Below are positions 55,728 through 64,000 of a stretch of 64,000 bases of DNA, one piece after another. The stretch is from Turnera subulata (lineage: Eukaryota; Streptophyta; Magnoliopsida; Malpighiales; Passifloraceae). The stretch covers positions 65,824-129,823 of the forward strand of contig JAKUCV010001096.1 in NCBI GenBank assembly GCA_028386065.3. The letters run 5' to 3'. The notes beneath the pieces were generated by a model, which saw only the letters and a program-made list of their open reading frames with translations, was not told the origin of the DNA and did not search any database. A program made the position numbers and the translations under genes. Position 1 is the stretch's first letter. The number at the start of each line of letters is the position of its first letter.

Positions 55728-56526
55728 CTGGACGTGGTGTTGTTCTAAGGGTCAGGATTGAATCCCTAGATCCAACGGTAGATACCCAGAATCAAGAAAA
55801 CAGGAAAAATCTGGAAAACTGCCAAAACTAGGAGCGATGTCTGCCCAGCCATGGCGGTCATGTCGTGATGACCGCCAGGTGCTGGCGGTCATGCCGTCGT
55901 GTCCGCCGGCACCTGCGTCCATTTTCATTCTTTCCTTCCTGGTTTTGATCCTCATTATTCCGGTCCAACTTGATTCCCACTCCCTTCCTAATCGGTTTTT
56001 GGCCTGTTTTAAGCTCCAGAAGGCCTCCTAACTTGTAGCCTACCCCTATCTGTTTCCTATTTGAGTTTATCTCATCTCCACTCCACTCCATATACCATAA
56101 ATATAAAAAACAAATAAGGTAAAATATTAACCCGAATTTTGAATGAAAATTAGGGTTAATTAGTTGTTAAGTCCAAGGTTTTTTGATGGGCTTTGGTTGC
56201 TGGAGGGTCCATATTTAATTGATTCAGGCTCCTAATTTATTTTAAGCCCAAAATCATCTCAAATCCATCCAAAATAATTAAAAAATCTAAAACAACTAAA
56301 TACCCATATTTGTTAATTTCAAACCTTTAAATATATTAAACTCAGAATCAAATCACCTCAATAATTCTAAGCCAAATATACTAAAAGTTCATAAACAATA
56401 AAACATTAATATTCTATTAAATTACAAATATAATTTGTCTTAGGATTAAATCATCTCATTAATCATAGACAATAACACATCCATAATTCAATAAAATATT
56501 AGTGGATCGAATTTGGGATGTTCACA
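54855..56526 (-). mobile_element. Tat-like LTR and leader, minus strand, inserted into a copia-like gag
   Basis: On the minus strand it starts TGTGAACATCCCAAATTCG (56526). It carries the same ordered blocks as 52774-54040 and reaches GGGTGGCGACTCC at about 54933-54945. It breaks the gag frame after ...ITYREKVAK at 56527. It contains the N/poly-G run at 55686-55726 and two adjacent GC-rich hairpins at 55852-55910. The exact inner end is uncertain. Confidence 0.5.
55686..55726. other. Assembly artefact: one N followed by 40 G
   Basis: The only N in the window, followed by an uninterrupted 40-base G run (55687-55726) in otherwise mixed sequence. This looks like a base-calling or gap-filling error rather than real DNA. 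Sequence may be missing here. Confidence 0.85.
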
Positions 56527-57001
56527 CTTTGCAACCTTCTCTCTGTAAGTGATGACCTTTTCAAGAGTTGCTAGATTATTCCATAGGATGGTGAAGCGAG
56601 TATCCATTTCCTGTATGGTTTCTCCAGAAACCATCTAAAACAACCCATAGTCTCTTATTAATAGATTGAGCCTTACCAATGGACTTGTTGCTCATTGGCA
56701 CTCTTGTGTCAAAAGCACAAGAGGGATGAGGTCTCGGGTTCGAGTCTCACTCTCCTCGACTAGTATAAAAAGAAAATAGATTAAGCCTTGACTCCTTCAC
56801 TTGATTTGTACCTTCATGAGTGACACAGAGAAGCCTCCAGATTTCATATGCTATTTCACAAGATCTGACCCTTTGAAATTCGCTCTCTCTAATTCCACAT
56901 AGAAGAGCATTCTTAGCTTGTGCATCAAACTTTGCTTTCTTCAATTCCTCTTCTGACCAATATTGCGTATCCCTCATAGGTCTGTTGTAAGGATTCTGCA
57001 T
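56527..57001 (-). pseudogene. Copia-like gag fragment, minus strand, interrupted by a SINE
   Basis: From the ATG at 57001 (minus): NPYNRPMRDTQYWSEEELKK, AKFDAQAKNALLCGIRESEF, QRVRSCEIAYEIWRLLCVTH, EGTNQVKESRLN, then the SINE, then GETIQEMDTRFTILWNNLAT. This is the order of the plant copia gag (UBN2) domain: 'W..ee..ka..dakA.n.l..al...ef.rv..c.tAkeiWd.L...heGt..Vk.skl..l'. It is cut at 56527 by an LTR. The primer site lies 162 bp upstream. Confidence 0.85.
56675..56774 (+). mobile_element. Short SINE (100 bp)
   Basis: Flanked by the 15-bp duplication AATAGATT(G/A)AGCCTT (56660-56674 and 56775-56789, one mismatch). It holds a pol III B-box, GGTTCGAGTCT (about 56738-56748), preceded by an A-box-like region, and ends A-rich (AAAAAGAAA). 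It lies opposite to the gag it interrupts. Confidence 0.8.
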
Positions 57002-57162
57002 ATATGTCGCATCTCCAGATCCTTCCCTTTAAGGAAGATCTTCATCCGAAACTTCCAATAATCAAAATTTACCTTATCAAAGTATCGTGCCTTGTTGACA
57101 CTTGTACCCACAAAATTCATGATCTTTGTCTCTGGATTTTACTCGTTAACACTGAGAACGCA

Positions 57163-57174
57163 GCTCCGCTACCA
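57163..57174 (-). other. Primer-binding-like site of the copia-like element
   Basis: On the minus strand it reads TGGTAGCGGAGC, 2 bp after the LTR end at 57177, and identical to the sites at 2878 and 31929. Confidence 0.65.
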
Positions 57175-57176
57175 AA

Positions 57177-57686
57177 TGTAGGCCTAAAAGTGCCTAAGAG
57201 GGGAGGGTGTATTAGGCTAAAAACTTTTTCGGATAGTAAAGGTATGGTTTTTGTGAAACCATACTCGGGTAAGGCTTGTTAAAAGTTTAATACAAGAATA
57301 AGGATGAAGTGAGAGAGGAAAAGCAAACGCAAGAGATTTCGAGTGGTTCTCCTTCACCAGGTACCTCCACTATCTAAACTCTCACTATCCTTAGGTTTTT
57401 ACGGTTTTAACCTTAACCTTTACAAACACAAGTTTTTTCTAGGCTAAGCTCAAACCTTTTTAAATTTTTAACAGGCTAAGCTATAACCTATACTCAAATC
57501 TAATCCTAGACTTGAGTATCCGAACAAAACTAGACCAAGCTTTATTTACAAACTATCCTTTCAATGGTTTTTGAATAATACACAGAATCTGAATTAGAAA
57601 CCACAAGTGTAAGCACAAAGTTCAAACTCAGATTTGCTCAAATGGCTGGGGTGATCTTTAAAGGTGTTTTTAACACTCTTTTATAG
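57177..57686 (-). repeat. R/U5-side part of the copia-like 5' LTR (minus strand)
   Basis: The minus-strand LTR ends ...CCTACA at 57177, just before the primer site. The minus strand carries TATAAAAGAG at 57676-57685, so U3 lies to the right, in the palindrome. The LTR start was not located. Confidence 0.6.
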
Positions 57687-60600
57687 CCTCTGAGTTTGGG
57701 GGGAAAGTCTGCAATGGCTCCTTGAATCTCCAAGTTAACTTGAGTTTACAATTACTTCAAGTTGGGAGCACTTCTATATGTCAACTCCTTGGTCACAAAG
57801 TATTGCTATTTCTGGAAAAGTTTAGACCATCAACTTTGAGAGATAACATCTCCTGGAACATCACTCTTACTTGCTCTTTAATCTTGAACTGTAGAGGTTG
57901 TGTTTTAATGTGTGTAAGGACCACTTAGCAAGTTGCATCTCCTTGGTTGCGAAGTGTTTTAAAAAAAAATAGAATGTTTGGACCACCTCTATGAGTTGAG
58001 TGGGAGTTGAGTAATAAAGTCTCTTGTACTTCCTTTAAGTCTTTCTTCTTACTTGCTCATCAATTGTGGACGTTGGAAGTGGATTTTAAATACTTGGAGG
58101 ACCAGACATAAGTTGCTTGAAAAGTTTGATGTTGACAGCTTGTTCTAGATGTGGTTGCAACAAGAACCATATCTGTATGATTTTTCTAAAACCACACTTC
58201 CTCTTGAAAGTTTTTAATCAACACAAAGCAAACTCAAAGCATTCATGTTAAATAGTTTCTTAATCATCAAAACTAATTATATATTATGACTAAACATGAT
58301 TAAGTTATTAATTAAGCTTAAGAGGTGACTAAGTCATGTTTAGGCCAACATAATTAAGTTAGCACTAAAAGTAAAGAAGAAAATAATGTAAGAAAAATAA
58401 TTATAAATAAATATACAATTAACTATAAGAAATATTTAATTTTAGAAAATAAATTAAAATAAATTAAATTTGTATGAAAAAAAAGAAACAGAATAGATGT
58501 ATAATCAACATTAATTTTTTTTTAAAAAAACATATCACATAAAAAGTAATATGAAGTCCATAATAAAGAGTTTATGTAAAAGAAAAAAATATTTGCATAT
58601 GTGAATAAAAATTTATTGATATGTGTGCATATCATATAGTAATTTGGAGCATTAAACATCCTTTTGGCTAAGAATTTAGTTAAAGATCATGCATGTTATT
58701 TATAATTTTAGCTTACTTTCTATTAGTATTGCTTTCACTTATATTAGTTTCTGCTTTTAGGTACCTTTTGTTACAAAATAGTCTGATATTCGAAGAATTG
58801 GAGCCTTTTATGAAATTCTGGAAAGTTTGGAGCCAATTCGTGAAGATTTCTTGGCGATGAGTTCTTAACGGAATCACGCCGTTGAAATGAACAGACCAAG
58901 ATCTGATTTTATACAAGTTGCTGCGACAAAGGTGACTTGTTGGCCAATTAATATGTGGCACCGACCTGATGTTTTCCCTATGGAAGTAAAGAAATTTTTG
59001 CTGCACAAAAGAAGGAGAAGTCCTAGAAGATATCAATCCCTACGATTTAGTTACCTTAGATTGTAGGAATAAAGGCTAGGGTTTCACAATAATAAAAGCA
59101 CATCGGCTGCAGCAAGAAGAGAACAACTTCTTTTCCCTTTACATTATTGTCAACAGTAGCAAGGTGGAGGAGAAGAAGCTCTCTTGTGGAATTTTTATTT
59201 GTTCTTGATTTCGGTTTGTATTATGAACAAATTCTCCATGTTTGTTTACTTTATAGCTATGAACTAAACTCTTCTTTCTAGATCAAAATGGATGTAGCTA
59301 CTTCATTTCTTTTATAGTTTAATTACTCCTCAAACAGTTTTCTTATTCGTGTTCTTGATTGATTTCTGTGTGCCTTATTCAAGATTAGAGACTGGCCATC
59401 TTTAGTTCTTGCTTTAGGATTTAAACCAAGTACCGACAGGAGAAGTTTAATACTGGAAAAACACAAATCAACCTTGATCTTGATACTGAAAGGTAATAGG
59501 TTATTGTGGATTAAGTAACAACATTAAACATCATTGCTCTTAAGAATAGGTTTAATCCACGACAGTGGTATGATTGACCTCTGAGACGAAGTTATACGTC
59601 CAAAAGTCGATAATTTCACCTTAGGTTGTTACTCATCAAGAAAACGGGTAAAAAGCTGTAAGTTATTAATGGACAGTGTCGCCCTGTTCGCAGACATGGA
59701 ACAGAGTCACCCTGTTGGCAGAATTTGGAGGATAATTAAGCATAAAAGGATAGAGTAGTGAACCTCGATTGATCTAGACCTTCCATAATCTGATATTTTC
59801 TATCATTTACATTTATGATTGTTTGTTCTACTGTCAATCGCAATCTTAATCTACAACTTCGAAATCATCAATTCCTTTACTGTTTTCAGCCTAACGGAGT
59901 GAGTCTGTTGATTAATTACTTTGCCTAGTCCCTGTGGATATGACCTTGTATGCTATCGCGATCTGTACACTTGCAGATTTAACACATCATTTATTACAGA
60001 AAATAAGTATAAAAAATAAAAAATGTATAAAATGGGTGAAGCCATCAAAAATTTTGTTAGCTTTATAACTTAAACTATATACAACTAAGAATTAAATTAC
60101 AAATAATAAAATTATACAGAATCTTATTTTAATTATGATAAATTTATAATTTAAATTTAGGGAAATTGTTAATATTCCTTTATTTTTTCTAACTCAATTT
60201 ATTCATAAAATTAATTTGCTATTTTTTTCATAATTTTACATAATTTTGATGATAATAATAATAATATCTATATTGCATGTTAATAATTATATCATAAACT
60301 AGTAGACAGAAAAGCGCGAATATATATATGAATTTTCCATCTACTAGTTTATGATATAATACCATGCAATATAAATATTATTATATTCTCAAAATTAATA
60401 TAAGATTATGAAAAAAATAGCAAATTAATTTTATGAATAAATTGAGTAAGAAAAAATAATGAAATACTAACAATTTCCCTAAATTTAAATTATAAATTTA
60501 TCATAATTAAAATAAGATTCTGCATAATTTTATTATTTTTAATTTAATTATTAGTCGTATATAGTTTAAGTTATAAAGCTAACAAAATTTTTGATGGCTT

Positions 60601-61554
60601 CACCCATGTTATACATTTTTTTTTATTTTTATACTTATTTTCTGTAATAAAATTTCTATTCACATATGCAAATATTTTTTTTTTACATAAACTCTCTATT
60701 TTGGACTTCATATTACTTTTTATGTGATATGTTTTTTTAAAAAAATCTTTAATGTCGATTATATATCTATTCTGTTTTTTTTTCATATAAATTTATTTTT
60801 TTAAGTTAAATATTTCTTATACTTAATTGTATATTTATTTATAATTATTCTTCTTACATTGTTTTCTTCTTTACTTTTAGTGCTAACTTAATTATGTTGG
60901 CCAAAACATGACTTAATTACCTCTTAAGCTTAATTAATAACTTAATCATATTTAGTTATGGTATATAACTGATTTTGATGGTTAACAAACTATTTAATAT
61001 GAATGCTTTGAGTTTGCCTTTGTTGATTAAAAACTTTTAAGAGGAAGTATGGTTTTAGAAAAATCATACAGATATGGTTCTTGTTGCAACCACATTTAGA
61101 ACAAGTTGTCAACAACAAACTTTTCAGGCAACTTATGTCTGGTCCTCCAAGCATTTAAAACCCACTTCCAACGTCCACAATCGATGAGCAAGTAAGAGAA
61201 AAGACTTGAAGGAAGTACAAGAGACTTTATTATTCAACTCCCACTCAACTCATGGAGGTGGTCCAAACATTCTATTTTTGCAAACACTTCGCAACCAAGG
61301 AGATGCAACTTGCTAAGTGGTCCCCACACACATTAAAACTCAACCTCTAACATTCAAGATTAAAGAGAAAGTAAGAGAGATGTTCCAGGAGATGTTATCT
61401 CTCAAAGTTGATGGTCTAAACTTTTCCAGAAATAGCAATGCTTTGTGACCAAGGAGTTGACATAAAGAAGTAGTTCTAACTTGAAGTGATTGTAAACTCA
61501 AGTTAAGTAGGAGATTCAAGGAGCCATTGCAGACTTTCCCCCCAAACTCAGAGG
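57687..61554. repeat. Giant palindrome, ~1.2 kb arms
   Basis: The left arm is 57687-58616 plus 59995-60306, split by solo LTR G. The right arm is 60340-61554. Outer ends: CCTCTGAGTTTGGGGGGAAAG at 57687 and its complement ending at 61554. Inner ends: AAACTAGTAGA (60296-60306) and TCTACTAGTTT (60340-60350), with a 33-bp centre. The net indel difference between arms is about 27 bp, with scattered substitutions. The left arm continues the copia-like LTR U3, so the right arm is an inverted copy of it. No gene is visible in the arms. Confidence 0.92.
58617..59989 (+). mobile_element. Solo LTR G (1373 bp) in the left arm of the palindrome
   Basis: Starts TGATATGTGTGCATATCA and ends TTTAACACATCA, with the perfect duplication tttat (58612-58616 and 59990-59994). 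The uninterrupted right arm reads straight through this site. Phrases such as 'agTCCCTGTGGATATGACC' near 59928 recur in plant gypsy LTR regions. A reading frame at 58713-59036 (minus) is not recognised and is probably not a gene. Orientation is uncertain. Confidence 0.9.
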
Positions 61555-61625
61555 CACCACAAAAAATGTGCCTTTTCCGGGGTCTTTTTGAACAATTTGC
61601 GGAGGTTTTGACCCTCGCAAATTGA
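61555..61625 (+). mobile_element. CACTA-like transposon terminus (tentative)
   Basis: CACCACAAAAAATGTG at 61555 resembles the plant CACTA end (CACTACAAAAAA). It is followed by a subterminal hairpin, CAATTTGCGGAGG then CCCTCGCAAATTG (about 61592-61623), typical of plant CACTA subterminal repeats. The opposite end is not in the window. Confidence 0.45.
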
Positions 61626-61632
61626 CTTACGT

Positions 61633-61878
61633 TCGCTCAGCCTGTCGCGGTGCTCATCGGGGCATATGATGGGTTCTTGGTTAGGGTTAGGGTTCTCCAT
61701 GATTATAGTTTTGGAGTTTGCTAAACTAGGAGTCGAAAAAGAGGTTTCATGTATATATATATGAAGCCTCTTTTTCGACTCCTAGTTTAGCAAACTCCAA
61801 AACTATAATCATGGAGAACCCTAACCCTAACCAAGAACCCATCATATGCCCCGATGAGCACCGCGACAGGCTGAGCGA
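61633..61878. repeat. Palindrome over the start of the F-box gene (118-bp arms, 10-bp centre)
   Basis: Arms 61633-61750 and 61761-61878, nearly perfect (one mismatch seen near the centre), around GTATATATAT. The right arm contains the leader and first ~22 codons of the F-box gene (ATG 61811). The left arm repeats these inverted, so a divergent ATG faces left at 61700. Confidence 0.93.
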
Positions 61879-63271
61879 TCTCCCAGACGAAATCCTGCAC
61901 CGCATACTCGGCATGCTGGAGGACTCCAAGTCCGCCATCCAGACATCCGTGCTCGCCAGGCGATGGAGATATGCGTGGAGTTTCGTGGGAGACCGGCGAC
62001 AAGAAATCTTTAGAGGGACTGATCCGGTCTGTATTTGACGGTCTGGATAAGGATCTCAATATTGGAAGGTTACGCTTCGTCGATGACGCTCCCGTCGTGG
62101 TTGCTAGATCTGTGCCAGAGACATCGCCGCTTCGTTGCTTCGCCGGACAGCTCGCGGATCATGCGGTGGCTCGTGGCGTACGTCATCTTACCATACGGGC
62201 TTGTGTCCTCCAGACTTTTCTCCCCGACGCGGTGTTTGCGAGCCAGACATTGGAAACCCTAGACCTAGGGCTATTTGAGATAAATTTTAATTCTGCAATG
62301 CGATCAATATTATTGTCATCTCCCCCTTGTAACAGGCTAACAAGCTTGCATCTGGAATCATGTCGGTCATTGGGTGCTTTCGAAGGACGCTTGGATTTTT
62401 ACGATCTGTTTCAAAATCTAACCCATCTATGCCTCCTGGATTTCCAGGAATGGTGGAACACTCGGAAAATATCGGGACCAAAGCTTGTTAGCCTGAGATT
62501 GGAACGTCTCAGTCATGTTCGTGATCAAGTAGAAATTTGTTGGTTGCCAAATCTTGTGTCTTTCAAGTATGCCAGCGCCAGGTCGTTATCCTTTTCCGAT
62601 GCTTTCGATTTCTCAATCACTGATCATCTACCTTCTTTGCGCCATGCATACCTGGATCTTGACGTCTATTCGAGCAAGGGGAATCTTTACGACTTCAGGA
62701 TCGATGCTATCAGGAAAGTTGCCGCAGATTCGGTTCTATATTGCTCCAGCTTTTCCAAAGGATTGCCAATGTGCAATTCCTCACCATAAGCACTTGTTCA
62801 CTCAAGGTACGTATATATGTCAAATCCAAATTAATTAATTAATCGTTTCCATTAATTAGTACTATTTCTTCAATTAATATATATATATTGTTTATGATGG
62901 ATAATTCATGATGACTTTTGCATCCAATATATATACTCGCAATATTAATTATAAACCTTTTGGATTACTCTTTTCTTTTCTTTTTCTTTTTTGTTTATTT
63001 CTAATTTTCTAATAATTGATTGATTGATCGGTTAAATGTTTTTTTTTTTTGTCATGTGCATGTGCTGCTATATATATAGCATTTGAACTATTCTGGTTTG
63101 CTAGAGAATCAAGCTTCTCCGTTCAGTAAGCTCAAATCATTGAAATTTCGAGTTAAAGAAGACTCCTCCCATGGGCTGCCTCACGATAAAATATTGACTT
63201 ACTTTATCAGTAGAACTCCTCATCCAGTAAACATAAAACATACCAGCGGAGATCATGGCATACATGTCTAA
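61811..63271 (+). pseudogene. F-box/LRR protein (FBD-type plant family), frameshifted
   Basis: The ATG is at 61811. Residues 18-55 (DRLSDLPDEILHRILGML and then SAIQTSVLARRWRYAW) are a clear F-box, the SKP1-binding domain of SCF ubiquitin ligases. After about 61970 the homology moves to another frame: LIRSVFDGLDKDLNIGRLRF, GVRHLTIRACVL, SQTLETLDLGLFE, NRLTSLHLESCRSL, FQNLTHLCLLDFQ, PKLVSLRLERLSHV. Near 62755 it shifts back to the original frame: IANVQFLTISTCSLK. It then crosses an intron with GTACGT donor (62807) and TATAG acceptor (63078-63079) to exon 2 (63080-63271), HLNYSGLLENQASPFSKLKS, typical of the region before an FBD domain. The full FBD is missing. Two frameshifts suggest a pseudogene, unless they are sequence errors. 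Confidence 0.82.
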
Positions 63272-63689
63272 TTCATTCTAGCTTCAATGATTCTCTTCTA
63301 GTAATTTTGTCCTCCTAATTAGAAATTAAAATTGAAGTTCGGTGACACATCTATATGTATTTTGATTGGGTTTGCTTTTCAATCACTACTGTTCTAATAG
63401 ATTATATATATACAATTTATTTACTTGTGCTTTTCCAGTTATATTTGCAATTTATGGCTCGATAAGGTGGGTGCCATTTAATTTTTGGCATCACTACTTG
63501 CAGTATCTTATTTCATTGAGGCTCCTAACTAAAGCAAGTTGAAACACGGATGGCATCTAGTTAATAGGTGAAAAATATATGCAAAACCACTACCCTTGGT
63601 AAAGGATTGGATTTTTCCATATTCTTCAGGCAACAACACTTCTCATCACATTTACCTTGGTGGTGATCAGCTGTATTTGGGAAATGTTG
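63272..63689. other. No feature recognised
   Basis: AT-rich sequence downstream of the F-box relic. No homology seen. Confidence 0.4.
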
Positions 63690-63811
63690 CAGCGGGATCA
63701 TGAGGCCAATAGTGTTGCTGATGCCTTGGCTTTCTCATGCACAAGTGCTGTCTCTAAGACTTCATGCTTTGCAGAACCCACCTTGAGTTATTTTACAATT
63801 CTTGCAGAATG
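63690..63811 (+). pseudogene. RNase H-like tail of a LINE ORF2
   Basis: The plus strand reads QRDHEANSVADALAFSC and continues to CFAEPTLSYFTILAE then a stop. This is the typical end of plant LINE RNase H-like domains ('REaNsvADaLAk.a....c'). The rest of the domain upstream is not readable. Confidence 0.65.
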
Positions 63812-63856
63812 AATAAATAGGGATAACCTTAACTTCTTTCAAGTGATCTCCAAGAT

Positions 63857-64000
63857 GAGGTTACAATCAATGGTTAGCAGATATGGAGGACGGATTTCCA
63901 AATCTTCTTTCTTCTCCAAATGGTCGAGAAAAAATGTTCAGAGAGTGCTGGAGAGTTTGAGAGCAGTGAGTGTATTTGTGGAAAATCTCCCTTTTGGATG
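63857..64000 (+). CDS. Start of an ORF running off the window, RNP2-like motif
   Basis: MRLQSMVSRYGGRISKSSFF then SKWSRKNVQRVLESLRAVSV and FVENLPFGW up to the window end. VSVFVENLPFG resembles the first strand (RNP2, hydrophobic-VxNLP) of an RRM domain, as in some plant LINE-encoded RRM proteins. Too little is present to be sure. Confidence 0.35.

Noticed and set aside
56675..56774. tRNA gene (B-box match), also at 54341-54402
   Set aside because: No cloverleaf could be drawn; the TSD and A-rich tail at 56675 show a SINE, and the other lies inside a MITE.
58713..59036. 107-residue minus frame
   Set aside because: It lies inside solo LTR G and resembles no protein family I know.
61818..61835. 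CCCTAACCCTAACC, telomere-like
   Set aside because: Only two units, it encodes Asn-Pro repeats of the F-box N-terminus, and its inverted copy is part of the palindrome.

Overview
This is nuclear DNA of a flowering plant, probably a eudicot. It has intron-containing genes, a plant-specific glutaredoxin-like protein, a plant F-box/LRR gene, and dense nested LTR retrotransposons, LINEs, a Helitron, a TRIM, a SINE and MITEs. The sequence alone does not identify the species. All calls were made by eye from translations, terminal dinucleotides (TG..CA) and target-site duplications (TSDs); no alignment or search was run.

Layout. 1-10764: a non-autonomous LTR retrotransposon with ~2.9 kb LTRs (5' LTR cut by the window start and by a nested solo LTR; 3' LTR at 7883-10764). 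Its interior has no gag or pol, but carries two ORFs on the opposite strand, each with a TATA box, and a nested solo LTR (4550-7170, TSD gattt). It sits in a dead LINE ORF1 (10765-11698, minus). 13421-15057: an intact intronless glutaredoxin-like gene, the best single-gene call. 17121-23965: a Helitron carrying a broken RPA/OB-fold gene with a repeat-filled intron, interrupted by a 3.5 kb solo LTR. 24868-27833: another solo LTR of the same superfamily, minus strand. 28126-29556: LTR and gag remains of a copia-like element. 29557-36058: a dead 5'-truncated LINE holding a complete TRIM (TSD aatat) and a 2.26 kb solo LTR (TSD ctcat).

36782-45861: a relic related to HSP70-interacting protein (Hip/ST13/FAM10), in which three exons have been amplified to five tandem copies. 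Two copies carry the same solo LTR inside an exon, others carry a frameshift or a stop, and the array ends in a 332-bp-arm inverted repeat. 46653-48619: further exon-like blocks of unrecognised identity, separated by Ty3/gypsy fragments. 49715-52400: two MITEs and a LINE tail. 52774-57686: inverted LTR fragments, a hAT-like MITE, a copia-type gag interrupted by a 100-bp SINE, and an N plus 40-G artefact. 57687-61554: a palindrome with ~1.2 kb arms, one arm split by a solo LTR (TSD tttat). 61555-63271: a CACTA-like terminus, a 118-bp-arm palindrome covering the start of an F-box/LRR gene, then the frameshifted gene itself. The window ends in LINE-like fragments.

The host genes do not form a pathway. 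The main story is structural: nested insertions, exon amplification and several large foldback structures. Candidates for something undescribed are the antisense gene pair in the LTR element, the Hip exon-triplet array with its terminal hairpin, and the palindromes around 57.7-61.9 kb.
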